DNA from: Muraenolepis orangiensis
Lineage: Eukaryota > Chordata > Actinopteri > Gadiformes > Muraenolepididae
Assembly (NCBI GenBank): GCA_027704905.1
Contig: CM051018.1
Location: forward strand, 25,435,882-25,499,881
Direction: 5' to 3'
DNA: 64,000 nt
Shown here: positions 1-28,600 of the stretch, piece after piece
Layout: every line of letters starts with the position of its first letter
Position numbering within the stretch: the stretch's first letter is position 1
The notes under the pieces: generated by a model
The model's database searches: none
What the model saw: only the letters and a program-made list of their open reading frames with translations
What the model was told of the DNA's origin: nothing
Program-made: the position numbers and the translations under genes

Positions 1-290
1 ACTATGGACCATCACCTGATGGAGCATCTACCACTATGGACAATCACCTGATGGAGCAGACACCACCATGGACCATCACCTGATGGAGCAGACACCACCA
101 TGGACCATCACCTGATGGAGCAGACACCACTATGGACCATCACCTGATGGAGCAGACACCACTATGGACCATCACCTGATGGAGCAGACACCCCTATGGA
201 CAATCACCTGATGGAGCAGACACCACCATGGACCATCACCTGATGGAGCAGACACCACTATGAACCATCACCTGATGGAGCAGCCAGACA
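1..290. repeat. Minisatellite, about 32-bp unit
   Basis: About nine head-to-tail copies of a 32-bp unit (ACCATCACCTGATGGAGCAG core) run from the window edge to about 290. Copies differ mostly at CTATGG/CATGG. It probably lies in a zfand4 intron, because the exon at 1039-1222 is followed on the minus strand by more gene off the left edge. Confidence 0.9.
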
Positions 291-1038
291 CCACTAAGAA
301 CCATCAAGTCATGGAGCAGTTAACGCAATTCAAAGCCACTTCACTCACTACAGAGTACCAAACTGCCTCTGGAAACACCTTCAACACAGGAACTGTGCGT
401 GTGGAGCTCCATGGAATGGGTTTCTATGGCCTAGCAGCTGCACACAAGCCTCCCATCCCCATGCTCAATGCTAAGCTACCTGGAGTGGTGTGAAGCACCA
501 CACACTGGACACTGGACTCTGGAGCAGTGGAAACATGTTCTTTGGATGAATCACGCTTCACTGTCTGGCTGATGGAGGAATCTGGGTTTTGGGGGTTGCT
601 AGGAGAATGCTACCTTCTGGAATGTGTCTAGTGTAAAGTTAGGTGGAGGAGTTCTCAGGGTTTGGGCCCTTAGTTCCAGTGAAGTCTCATTTTGATGCTA
701 AAGGATATAAAGACATCTTAGCCAAGTGGGTGACTTGGGGAAGGCCCTTTGCTGTTCCAGCATGACCTTGCTCTGTGTCCCGGTGCACAAATCAAGGTCC
801 ATAAAGACATGGTTAGATGAGTTTAGTGTGGAGGAACTCCATTGGCCAGCACAGTTGGCCTCCAACTCTAAATGTATGCCCATGGGTTTTGAATGGGATG
901 TCCAACAAGCTCCACTGGGTGTGAAGGTCAGGTGTATATATAGTGTAGATCCATACATGTGTCCCTAGCAGTAAGAATCCCATTAATAATGAATTGGGTT
1001 TCTATAGATACAGCATAATCCGCAACAGAGCGCCCTAC

Positions 1039-4577
<3,539 letters not shown>

Positions 4578-5290
4578 CTTGTCTGGAGGTGGGGGGGGGG
4601 GGGGGGTGAGAGGGTGAGAGGGGGCTTTAGGGCGACGTGAGCTGGCAGGCTGCCCCAGGAGGAAGAAGACAGAAACCTGGATACGGTCAGGCATCGTGTA
4701 GGACGACCACAGCTGGATTCAAAAGAGCATGATTTATTTTTAAACACACTTTCAGTTCCTAAATGTTGTGATTAATAGCGGGTTGTCTGGTCAATGGGTA
4801 TTCAATTAAAAGAGCAGAGGCAGATGTAACAGCATGATCAAAAGCTTCTGATCCGATACAAACAGCCCATTGTACATTCCTAACGCTCCTAGACCCTCAA
4901 CACGGCAAAGAAAAGGCGTATTGGGCAATTGGATATGAATCGAATGTCATCAAAGCCCGTAAGTATCAGGTGTAAAAAGGGTGTAAGTGTAATTCAGGTT
5001 CACTTCATGCATTTGTTTGGAGGCTACAACAATTATTACCATACAATAATGGTTAAAATGAACAATCAGCGCAAATAATTGAATTTAGAAGCAAGTTGTT
5101 GAGGCTTCTAAATTCAATCAACATTATTCATTGGGGATATTTTTTGTTTTTAGATTGGGGGAGATAACTTGGGTGACTTTATTTGTGATAATTGACACAA
5201 TAACTGGACATAATCTATTCCTCTTATCACGCATGGCCTATTGAAAAATAAAGACAAACAGATTGGAGAAGGTTTTCGACCAGGGGAAGA

Positions 5291-5356
5291 CACCTGTCAC
5301 ACCTGTCACACCTGTCACACCTGTCACACCTGTCACACCTGTCACACCTGTCACAC
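5291..5356. repeat. 9-bp repeat ACACCTGTC, about 7 copies
   Basis: Perfect nonanucleotide repeats in the first zfand4 intron. Either strand is open in one frame (TPV or GVT triplets), without any coding context. Confidence 0.95.
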
Positions 5357-5514
5357 GTGTTGTTGACGACAGAGAACACGACACAAGGAATACAATCTGG
5401 TACAAGAACATCTCGTTAAAGCAGAGCAAATCCCGTCCAACTCAAGACACCCGGGACGTGTTTTAACAAGATAGCATAACGCTCCCTTACCAGCGGCTCA
5501 GAGACCGACCCACT

Positions 5515-5830
5515 ACCGACCACCGGCCCACTACCGACCACCGGCCCACTACCGACCACCGGCCCACTACCGACCACCGGCCGACCCCCGGCCCACTACC
5601 GACCCCCGGCCCACTACCGACCACCGACCGACCACCGGCCCACTACCGACCCCCGGCCCACTACCGACCACCGGCCCACTACCGACCACCGGCCGACCCC
5701 CGGCCCACTACCGACCCCCGGCCCACTACCGACCACCGACCGACCACCAGCCCACTACCGACCACCGACCCCCGGCCCACTACAGACCACCGGCCGACCA
5801 CCGGCCCACTACCGACCACCGGCCCAACTA
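5515..5830. repeat. GC-rich 18-bp minisatellite
   Basis: Irregular arrays of CCGGCCCACTACCGACCA and shortened variants, close to the zfand4 promoter. The strand bias (C/A against G/T) is strong. Confidence 0.92.
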
Positions 5831-5859
5831 CTCAAACAATGGCTGACGTTACCTTGGTT

Positions 5860-6160
5860 TTCTCCCCCGGTGGGTAGCTAGCCTGCTAGCCTCGTCCGCC
5901 CGGTCCCTCTCAGACTACCGGGTGAAGGGTGACGGGGTGAAGGGTGACGGGGTGAAGGTGAAGGGGTGCTCCAGCCCGTCCGCCATTTAGTTGTGTTTCA
6001 CATCACCCCAAAACGCAGCAGTGACGGTATGTCGCTTTAGGAGCCATCGCACCTGTCGCTGGGAGGACCAAACATTGGTGACGTCACTGACAACAAAGAC
6101 ACAGCTCGACGTCACCAGGAGGGAGGGGCTTCCAGGGGTCCAATCAGCGCGCAGACACTC
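5860..6160 (-). promoter_or_regulatory. Probable zfand4 promoter: CCAAT boxes and full CRE
   Basis: A CpG-rich block holds a perfect palindromic CRE TGACGTCA at 6079-6086, directly next to an inverted CCAAT box (ATTGG, 6074-6078). A second half-CRE GACGTCAC is near 6109 and a forward CCAATCAG near 6140. On the minus strand a short frame starts ATGGCGGACGG at 5986, runs 23 codons and stops, or may end at a CCG|GTAGTC donor. It may be a leader exon or uORF. Start-site placement is inference. Confidence 0.55.
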
Positions 6161-6244
6161 CAATACTCACCGTGGTCAAATATCATTTTCTTTCTTTAAG
6201 GGAAAGTATGAATGCGTGGAAATCAAATGCATATTAGACGTGGC

Positions 6245-6790
6245 CAGTGCTTAAATAGTGAACTGTCACTTTAAGAGAATGTACAGGACCCAGAGGTTTA
6301 AATAGTGAACTGTCACTTTAAGAGAATGTACTGGACCCAGAGGTTTAAATAGTGAACTGTCACTTTAAAAGAATGTACAGGACCCAGAGGTTTAAATAGT
6401 GAACTGTCACTTTAAGAGAATGTACTGGACCCAGAGGTTTAAATCGTGAACTGTCACTTTAAGAGAATGTACTGGACCCAGAGGTTTAAATAGTGAACTG
6501 TCACTTTAAAAGAATGTACAGGACCCAGAGGTTTAAATCGTGAACTGTCACTTTAAGAGAATGTACTGGACCCAGAGGTTTAAATAGTGAACTGTCACTT
6601 TAAGAGAATGTACTGGACCCAGAGGTTTAAATAGTGAACTGTCACTTTAAAAGAATGTACAGGACCCAGAGGTTTAAATCGTGAACTGTCACTTTAAGAG
6701 AATGTACTGGACCCAGAGGTTTAAATGCTGTACTGTCACTTTAAGAGACGGTAGGGAAGGCCAAGGGGTTAAAATTGTGTACTATCACTT
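6245..6790. repeat. 47-bp minisatellite between zfand4 and washc2
   Basis: About 11 copies of a 47-bp unit (TTTAAATAGTGAACTGTCAC .. GAATGTACTGGACCCAGAGG). Variants alternate at ATAGTG/ATCGTG, AAGAG/AAAAG and ACTGG/ACAGG, giving a visible higher-order pattern. The array starts just beyond the inferred washc2 poly(A) signal. Confidence 0.93.
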
Positions 6791-6805
6791 TAAGATGTTC
6801 CAGTA

Positions 6806-6811
6806 TTTATT
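6806..6811 (-). promoter_or_regulatory. Candidate washc2 polyadenylation signal AATAAA
   Basis: Minus-strand AATAAA lies about 560 nt past the washc2 stop codon. The 6790-7370 stretch contains no repeats or other genes and fits a 3' UTR. Confidence 0.5.
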
Positions 6812-7371
6812 GGAAGAGTACAAAAAAAAAAATGAAGTAATCACACAGTTCAGCTAGCATAAAATACATATCTTTACTTAAAACGAATCTCCTTTTGTCA
6901 AAGTTAAGAAATAGGCAAATTTAGAAATAATAAAAACACTGCCATAAAGGTAGAAGCAAAGTAAACTAACACATGGATGACTATTACCACGATACGGCAC
7001 AAACGCAATGACTTGGAATCTCTCCATGGCAAAGCCAAATAAAACATTGTTTGTTAAAACAATGTTTTACTGTTAGTTTCTGCAATGAGCCAAAGCATTC
7101 GGTATGCTTGTAAAGTGCTTAAATTACAAAGTTTTTTTCCATAGCAGTTACATTCTTTGCTACGCTTCTGAGATGATTTTAAAAAGTGAGTTGGATGTGT
7201 TGATTGGAATCACTTGTGTATGCTCCATCCAAAAATATGCCAGGATATTGATCATATAAATAGTCTATAGTGCTTTGAACTCTGCTTCTTTAACCTTTTG
7301 TTGTCTTCCAAAATAGTTAGTGCACAATTGTACAAATCTACGACTGCCGGTCATCAAGATGGAGGAAACAC

Positions 7372-20062
<12,691 letters not shown>

Positions 20063-20079
20063 CTGGTTGAGGTCCAAAG

Positions 20080-20595
20080 AGAGAACCAGTGGAGAGAGAG
20101 AACCAGTGGAGAGAGAGAGAGAACCAGAGGAGAGAGAGAACCAGGAGAGAGAGAACCAGAGGAGAGAGAGAACTAGTGGAGAGAGAGAGAACCAGTGGAG
20201 AGAGAGAGAGAACCAGAGGAGAGAGAGAGAGAACCAGAGGAGAGAGAGAGAGAGAACCAGAGGAGAGAGAGAACCAGAGGAGAGAGAGAGAACCAGAGGA
20301 GAGAGAGAACCAGAGGAGAGAGAGAGAACCAGTGGAGAGAGAGAGAGAACCAGAGGAGAGAGAGAGAACCAGAGGAGAGAGAGAACCAGAGGAGAGAGAG
20401 AGAACCAGAGGAAGAGAGAACCAGTGGAGAGAGAGAGAACCAGAGGAGAGACAGGAAGAGAGAACCAGTGGAGAGAGAGAGAGAACCAGAGGAGAGAGAG
20501 AACCAGAGGAAGAGAGAACCAGAGGAAAGAGAGAACCAGTGGAAAGAGAGAACCAGTGGAAAGAGAACCAGAGGAAAGAGAGAACCAGTGGATGG
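20080..20595. repeat. AGAGAGAACCAGAGG minisatellite upstream of the washc2 exon at 20062
   Basis: About 520 bp of GAGAGAGAACCAG(A/T)GGA repeats. On the transcript strand this is a pyrimidine-rich CTCTCTCC(A/T)CTGGTTCTC array. It ends about 18 nt from the acceptor of the first recognised coding exon and so supplies an exceptionally long pyrimidine tract. Arg-Glu-rich plus-strand frames are shadows. Confidence 0.93.
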
Positions 20596-20616
20596 TTAAC
20601 CTTTAGCTCCATGAAC

Positions 20617-21140
20617 GTCACGTGACTCATCGACTCATCAGGCGCTGGTCCACTGGTTTCTATGCTAATGCTAATGCTAGGTGGACCTGTTGTGTTACCC
20701 AACTAGCACACGATGCTATTCCATCTCCGGGTTATCAGGCGGTGGTTGAACCTTATTGTTATTGTTATTTTTTATGAAACATAAACCTTGTATCTTGTCC
20801 GGTTGAGTAAGACATGCGAGCTAACGAGCTAACAGTAACCCACTAGCTCCCTGCTAAAGCCGACACATCATATACATACTCATAGATATACTAGATATAT
20901 ACTCGTATATACTCATCGATCACCTGGAGGTGGCGGGTGTATTCACGAGGCAAATTGTACTGAGAAACGACGTCAAAAGAAATGGATGATGCTAAAAGTG
21001 GCCTCTTCTTCATCGGTCTTCTGACAGGTCGGCCATGTTCTGTCTGAGGTCAGCTGACCTGCACAGCGTTGCCTAGCGACCAGCGGGGGGCGGGGCGGAG
21101 CAGAGGATCGACCAATCGGCTCTCATATCACGTGACCTCT
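20617..21140 (-). promoter_or_regulatory. washc2 5' region: CLEAR-type E-boxes, CCAAT box, GC box
   Basis: A perfect GTCACGTGAC palindrome lies at 20617-20626 and a second TCACGTGAC at 21128-21136. ACCAATCG lies near 21110 and a GGGGGGCGGGGCGG box near 21085. GTCACGTGAC is the core of the CLEAR element bound by TFEB/TFE3. AGGTCAGCTGACCT at 21047-21060 is a perfect palindrome of nuclear-receptor half-sites. Transcription start around 21.03-21.08 kb is inferred. Confidence 0.5.
20936..21025 (-). CDS. Possible upstream washc2 exon (about 30 codons)
   Basis: A minus-strand frame starts ATGAAGAAGAGG near 21025 and stays open (MKKRPLLASS.. ..NLPREYTRHLQ) to a good CAG|GTGATC donor near 20936. The donor is in phase 0, so splicing to the phase-0 acceptor at 20062 would add an N-terminal extension to washc2. 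The ATG has a weak Kozak context (C at -3). An overlapping eight-codon frame with a strong context (AACATGG) starts just upstream. It may simply be 5' UTR. Confidence 0.3.
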
Positions 21141-21198
21141 TTCAAACGGAATAACCTCCGAGTTATTAGAGTTATTATTATACAGCATTAGAGGTTGT

Positions 21199-21314
21199 TC
21201 TCACCCCTGTCTGTCTGTCTGTCCGTCCGTCCGTCTGTCCGTCCGTCTGTCGTCTGTCTGTCGTCTGTCTGTCTGTCCGTCCGTCCGTCCGTCTGTCTGT
21301 CTGTCTCTCGGTCC

Positions 21315-21387
<73 letters not shown>

Positions 21388-21424
21388 CTCTCGGTCCGTC
21401 TGTCTCTCGGTCCGTCTGTCTGTC
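21199..21424. repeat. (CTGT/CCGT)n tetranucleotide array
   Basis: About 225 bp of CTGT with CCGT and CTCTCGGT interruptions, in the washc2-slf2 intergenic region just beyond the washc2 promoter. Confidence 0.97.
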
Positions 21425-21429
21425 AGTTA

Positions 21430-22640
21430 GCAGGATCACTCATAACTCCGTTACGTACGGAATGGTAAAGCGTGTTTCATTGATGATTGACTGATATCTT
21501 CTATATCAGCGTATGATCGATATCTTTATGATCAATATCTTGCTCTGTGCTCAATGTGATTTCATCGTATGCCGATTCAAGTCATCGTGTGGTTTAATAG
21601 TACGCCTATAGAGTCAATGGGAAGATGATTCTAATGAATGATTACACCATTGTGATATTGATTGTTAGTTAAAGCCTACAGAGTCATATGGTTATTGTGA
21701 AGTGCTACTGAACTCCGTAGAGGCCATGCAATAGAATGAATTTGGGTCACGACCTGTTGACCTCGTGATCTCGTGACCTCGTGACCTCGTGATCTCGTGA
21801 TCTCGTGATCTCGTGATTCCAGCAGCAGTTGCTTTCTTGTGATCACGATCACAAGGGGTCGGGGCGACTAATTGATCTATTAACAGAACCGCTGAATATC
21901 GAGGTTTGGTCAATGTGTACAATTAAGAAACATAGAATCATAAACTGTCAATCATATTTAGAGATGGACCATTCAGCTGTATTAAGACACATGTACATGT
22001 ATATACATTCACACACACATATTAAACTGACTAACTGTTTCCTAGGACTATGCCACATAATGACTTGTAGTTCATATCCGTAAATAGTATTGACAGTATA
22101 TGACACTTTGCACCTTAATAAAGCTGAATTGTAACCATCAGTAAATATTATTGATGTATATAACACTATGGGGTCAGGGTTGTAGCGCCCCCTGGTGGTT
22201 CCACTACGTCTCTGTGGGTGTGTTTATGGGCGTGTCTATCAGGTACCCTCCACACCTGGTCTCCAATCTCCACACCTGGTCTCCATCACCCATCCACCCA
22301 ACAGTATATCATCTATCCCCTCTTAAACAAAGCTGAATTATGAACCATATCGTAAATATGACACTCCTCTCCCTCCGCTGGTCTCCTCCCGTTTCTACTG
22401 ATCGTCATAGTACATATTAAGACGTAGATTCATGTGTGTTCAGTTATTGATGGGCAGAAGTGGAGCTAGGCAAGTAAACTGCCAAATGAATGCCAATAAT
22501 TAAATTCAATTGATTAATTAAAGTGCCCATTTTAATTACAGCAGTGGCACTGTTAAAAGTGGAGCTGTGAGAAGCCTAGTCAATGAAGGCCCAAGCCCTA
22601 TGTGTGGGACAGTCTGCCACCTGTAATCAGGAACACTAGG
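21430..22640. other. Intergenic sequence, no gene seen
   Basis: Contains a short GACCTCGTGATCTCGT repeat (21760-21815) and otherwise AT-rich unique sequence. No exon with family resemblance or a plausible start-to-stop gene was found. Confidence 0.6.
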
Positions 22641-22641
22641 T

Positions 22642-24047
22642 TCTCTACATGGTCCATCTCATCATCAGACTGATAGGTACTAGACTAGAGGTTCTCTACA
22701 TGGTCCATCTCATCATCAGACTGATAGGTACTAGACTAGAGGTTCTCTACATGGTCCATCTCATCATCAGACTGATAGGTACTAGACTAGAGGTTCTCTA
22801 CATGGTCCATCTCATCATCAGACTGATAGGTACTAGACTAGAGGTTCTCTACATGGTCCATCTCATCATCAGACTGATAGGTACTAGACTAGAGGTTCTC
22901 TACATGGTCCATCTCATCATCAGACTGATAGGTACTAGACTAGAGGTTCTCTACATGGTCCATCTCATCATCAGACTGATAGGTACTAGACTAGAGGTTC
23001 TCTACATGGTCCATCTCATCATCAGACTGATAGGTACTAGACTAGAGGTTCTCTACATGGTCCATCTCATCATCAGACTGATAGGTACTAGACTAGAGGT
23101 TCTCTACATGGTCCATCTCATCATCAGACTGATAGGTACTAGACTAGAGGTTCTCTACATGGTCCATCTCATCCTCAGACTGATAGGTACTAGACTAGAG
23201 GTTCTCTACATGGTCCATCTCATCCTCAGACTGATAGGTACTAGACTAGAGGTTCTCTACATGGTCCATCTCATCATCAGACTGATAGGTACTAGACTAG
23301 AGGTTCTCTACATGGTCCATCTCATCATCAGACTGATAGGTACTAGACTAGAGGTTCTCTACATGGTCCATCTCATCATCAGACTGATAGGTACTAGACT
23401 AGAGGTTCTCCACATGGTCCATCTCATCATCAGACTGATAGGTACTAGACTAGAGGTTCTCTACATGGTCCATCTCATCATCAGACTGATAGGTTCTAGA
23501 CTAGAGGTTCTCTACATGGTCCATCTCATCATCAGACTGATAGGTACTAGACTAGAGGTTCTCTACATGGTCCATCTCATCATCAGACTGATAGGTTCTA
23601 GACTAGAGGTTCTCTACATGGTCCATCTCATCATCAGACTGATGGGTACTAGACTAGAGGTTCTCTACATGGTCCATCTCATCAGACTGATAGGTACTAG
23701 ACTAGAGGTTCTCTACATGGTCCATCTCATCATCAGACTGATAGGTACTAGACTAGAGGTTCTCTACATGGTCCATCTCATCATCAGACTGATAGGTACT
23801 AGACTAGAGGTTCTCTACATGGTCCATCTCATCATCAGACTGATAGGTACTAGACTAGAGGTTCTCTACATGGTCCATCTCATCATCAGACTGATAGGTA
23901 CTAGACTAGAGGTTCTCTACATGGTCCATCTCATCATCAGACTGATAGGTACTAGACTAGAGGTTCTCTACATGGTCCATCTCATCATCAGACTGATAGG
24001 TACTAGACTAGAGGTTCTCTACATGGTCCATCTCATCATCAGACTGA
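22642..24047. repeat. 51-bp minisatellite, about 27 copies
   Basis: Near-perfect 51-bp units (TACATGGTCCATCTCATCAT .. ACTAGACTAGAGGTTCTC). Because 51 is a multiple of three and one plus-strand frame of the unit lacks a stop, a 477-codon frame (22649-24082) encodes a 17-residue period (MVHLIIRLIGTRLEVLY). The one short unit has lost exactly three bases (near 23680). Substitutions are few (ATC/CTC, TAC/TTC, ATA/ATG). Confidence 0.97.
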
Positions 24048-24049
24048 TG

Positions 24050-25690
24050 ACAGTCTGCTTCTGTTCTCCAGTGTTCCTGTGATCCCCACCTGAAGGATAC
24101 CGGCCAGCACCACACAATTTATATTCTCATTTTAATATTTGTATATTGTGTATATTATATGTATATATATTTGTGTACTTTACTATGTACATTACTATAA
24201 GTCACTTATGGCACCCATGTCACTCCTGAACCGTCCCTGAAGGAGGGATCCCCTCCACTCTGGGTTCCTTCTCTAGATGTCCTCCTCCATTAGGTTTGTT
24301 CTCACCCTGAGTGGACGAGGGTTTGGTCAACATGTGGCCTGGGCAGCCCTTTGAGACTGGAGCTGGGATTAAGGGCTAGACTAATACAATTGACTTGAAT
24401 TGGGATTTCATTAGTAGTATCCTCATTAGTAGTCACAAGTATCCTCCCAGCTCACAGCCTCACCTACCGTTCTGATCCGTTAAATCCATATTCAAACCTG
24501 TTCAAGTTAACAGTTTGTCTAGTTCCACTGCTGTATCAGACCAATGATTCCAGAGATATGACCACACTGTACATGTTTAGATATTAAGCCCTGGTGGCAC
24601 CATTTGGAAACTGAGAAGCAGAAGACCGCCTCAAGTCCAGACCTTCCATTGAAGCTCAACGTGAGGTCAAAGGACCGATGGATCAATGGATCAATGGACC
24701 GATGGATCCAGCTCAACGTGAGGTCAAAGGACCAATGGATCCAGCTCAACGTGAGGTCAAAGGACCAATGGATCAATGGATCGATGGATCCAGCTCAACG
24801 TGAGGTCAAAGGACCAATGGATCCAGCTCAACGTGAGGTCAAAGGACCAATGGATCAATGGATCAATGGATCAATGGACCAACTCAACATGGGATCTTCA
24901 AACTTGTTGGCAAATGTTAGAATAAAAAAAGTCTAAAAGTGATTGAGTCCCTTTCACCTGGGCTTGAATCAGCATTAATATGATAGATCTGATAGATATG
25001 ACCAACAACCGTCAAATGTTGCTTATAAAGCCGCACCATGTGAAACAATTAGGAACCTAAGAAGCAGTGAACCATGATATGAGACTCTCAGGTCCAGACC
25101 TTTCATTTGAGCTTCCCAGAGGTCAATATATCAGCTAAAAATGTTTAACGTTTTAAACGCCCCCTAGTGGTACATGATAGAACCCAACAATTCTGAAAAT
25201 CGACAGGGTTTTTCCTCCTTGGGACATAAATGGGTATCCCAAATATGAGAATCTAATTGTACATTTAGTTTGAGTTATCGTGTTCACATGAAGGGGGAGC
25301 GGACACCTCAAAACCATAACATATCATTAAGGCCTCACAAGAGACGCTGCAGAAACCTAATGAGATCTAAGAGTTCTATACCTGCTGGTCAATGACAACC
25401 AATCAAATGACAAGTAACAATTCTCATTGTACCATGTGTGCATGTTGAAAACAAGCAATAACCAAACAATAACCCATTAACAAGACATCAGAACACATTT
25501 TATGAATCAACAAACAGGTAAAAATAGTACATTAACAAGTGTCAAAAGTGCAGAAACAAGGAGATGAACTAGTGCAAATAGAAAACAGATAATCATTATT
25601 ATAATTATTATGAATCAAAGCCTGAACTCTTGAGAGCCCTGAGAGGCCAGTGGGACGAGTGTCTGAACCACCAAACCCTCAGCTCTCTTC
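24050..25690. other. Intergenic region before the slf2 3' end
   Basis: Holds a probable retroelement 3' portion near 24210-24410 (CCTTTGAGACTGGAGCTGGGAT..TTGACTTGAATTGGG) and a tandem array of GATCCAGCTCAACGTGAGGT units (24655-24890). The remainder, unique AT-rich sequence up to 25690, includes the slf2 3' UTR. No other gene was recognised. Confidence 0.5.
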
Positions 25691-25695
25691 CTCCA

Positions 25696-28600
25696 TTAGG
25701 AGCTCTGTGAACCCCCCTCCTCCATGTCTTCCTCCTCTGACGGGACCCCTGGGGGGGCCTCCTCCCCGGTAGCCGCCATGCTCGGCGGGACCTGGGCATA
25801 CAGGTGCCAGTCGAACAGCTTGTCCTGAGCGGAGGAAGGCCGGCGGTTAGCGGCGGTAGAGAGAAACAGTGAGATAGGAGAGCGGTGACCTGAGGCCATC
25901 ACCATCACCATCATCATCCACATGGATTGAGTTGAGCTGCTTTAGTTGAGCTGCCTCAATCAAATAGTATGTGGTTGTTGATATTCTACCGCTCACATGC
26001 ATATTTACCATTCATTGTAAACTGATTTTGTTTCTTGCAATGTGAATTAGTTTTGCAAAAAGTACTACGACAATAAAGTTGGGGCGTTTGATTGATGCTT
26101 TGATTTCATTTTTGTAAACTAATGAAATCGAATGAATTCTTCCAATTTCATTGAAGGAAATGCAGCATTTGTAAAACGGAAGATGAAAGTGAATGAGCAG
26201 AAGGTAAGAAGGTTTGTACATGGAGGGGCGTGATCCTCTGGATGAGCATCAACCACTTGGTGTAGATCCTGGCCACCAGGTCACTGACCTGGAGGGAAAG
26301 GACATTAACACACACACACACACACCTGCAGCACTTTGACAGGAAACACAACATCAATGGGTCAACTGATGATTCATCAGTATCACCTGTAGGTCACCTG
26401 TAGGTCACCTGTAGGTCACCTGTATGTCACCTGTATAGGTCACCTGTATGTCACCTGTAGGTCACCTGCATGTCACCTGTATATCACCTGCATGTCACCT
26501 GTATATCACCTGTATGTCACCTGTACGTGGTCAAACCTACTCTGACTTTAGATTCTAATGTAAACGGGGCCGTAGGACTGCTGGGTCCCAGTAGAACCAA
26601 CACCCACCTTGCTCCGGTTCAGACACTTGACGTTCTTATTGAGGTCTCTCTTGATGTGGCGGTCCATCTCAGAGCACAGCTCCAGCAGCTGCTCCTGGGA
26701 CGCAAAGGAAGATGCTCCATGAAGGCTCCGCCCACTCAGCCTCCTCGCTGACTTCTACTGGACAGGTTGGTTTACTAACGAAGGCCACTTTAATGCTGCA
26801 AAAGGAACTCCCACTCGCTACTATCACATTAGGGGTGGAGCCAGAAGGGCGTTACTTGGTAACAACACTGATCAATCAGAATTAGGGGTGGAGCCAGAAG
26901 GGCGTTACTTGGTAACAACACTGATCAATCAGAATTAGGGGTGGAGCCAGAAGGGCGTTACTTGGTAACAACACTGATCAATCAGAATTAGGGGTGGAGC
27001 CAGAAGGGCGTTGGTAACAAAACTGATCAATCAGAATTAGGGGTGGAGCCAGAAGGGCGTTACTTGGTAACAAAACTGATCAATCAGAATTAGGGGTGGA
27101 GCCAGAAGGGCGTTACTTGGTAACAAAACTGATCAATCAGAATTAGGGGTGGAGCCAGAAGGGCGTTACTTGGTAACAACACTGATCAATCAGAATTAGG
27201 GGCAGTTACTCGTGTTAACCACTAGTCTGAGACATGTTTACAGATTAAAAAGCGGTTCAAACCGACACAGAAGTAAGAGGGTTAAAACATTATGAATGAA
27301 TCCTAAGTGTGGTGTGAGGAGGACACTGGATACCTTCTGATGAGGTTGGTAAGACTGGTAATTGGATGCTTGATTGACCAGCGTCAGCAGACTGTAGCAG
27401 AGGTAGTAGCTCTGAAACACACAGCAGAGGACATCAGACCAGAATAAAACACTTCCTGAACATCTGCTGATCACATGATGGAGTAGTGGCTAAATCTGGA
27501 TCAATCTAATGAAAGTGAAGGAACCAACTGCTTCTATATTTATACAACCTGGAGGCTTGGAGTCAGACTACGGTGCTGTATCAACCACTACAGAGTGGAG
27601 AAATACAGTCAATTATTTACAATGGACTAAAAATGCATATATTCCAATATATTCCGACAATGCTATTCATACCGTTCAATAGTAATTCATATGCAGCTCG
27701 AAGCATACAACTACTATTGTCAACCAGTTACCCATCAATCACCCATCTACACATCCAAAATATAAATATTAATATAAAACATAAGTAATTGTAGTTAGTC
27801 CAGGGTTGTAGGAAATGGAGATGGGTGTCATGGTGGACATGAAGGACAGTATTAACAATGAAAAGGAGTTAAAACAAGAGTAGAAGCTCCAGTATGACTG
27901 ACCTGTTGGTCTAAAGTGTCCATGTTTTCCTCCTTCTCCTTCTGGGCCGTGGAGGACAGCATGCTGCGGAGGAGGCTGGAGGGCGTGATCCGGGACAGGT
28001 AGGGGCTCAGGTCCGTCAGCTGGACCAGAGAACCACAAACACACACATGGGCAGGCAGACCCAGAGACACACATGACCGATAGAAGGTTCACTCCGAGGC
28101 TCACCTGAACCTCTCTGCCCGGCGGCTTCTCAGCACACCTTCCATCCAACAGTTTGGAAATCATACACACACTCAGGTGTCTGCGGAGCTGCCTGAAGAG
28201 AACACAAGACTGAATGAACCATATCAGGTGTCTCCGCTGAGGACAGCAGAGGGACATGATGGACAACATGGGGATGATCCAAGAGACTCACTTTCCCCGC
28301 GGGTGGTCGGGCAGCAGCTGGACCAGAGAGCACATGTTGTGGTGGTCCGTCGTCAGCTCGGTGAGGGCCCGACACATCCTGGGGAGCTGGAACAGAAACA
28401 CCAACACACCATCAAACTGGCTCCTCCCCACCCCACTCTATAGGCTCCTCCCCCTCCCACTATATAGGCTCCTCCCCACACACTATATAGGCTCCTCCCC
28501 ACACCACTCTATAGGCCCCTACCCACTCTGCTCTATAGGCTCCTCCTACCCAGTCCGCTCTATATGCTCCTCCTACCCAACCCGCTCTATAGGCTCCTAC

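Noticed and set aside
20597..20632. MSHVTFMELK as the washc2 first coding exon
   Set aside because: Donor (AAG|GTTAAC) is weak and the segment coincides with a perfect GTCACGTGAC box. A regulatory role is at least as likely, so the CDS start was set at 20062.
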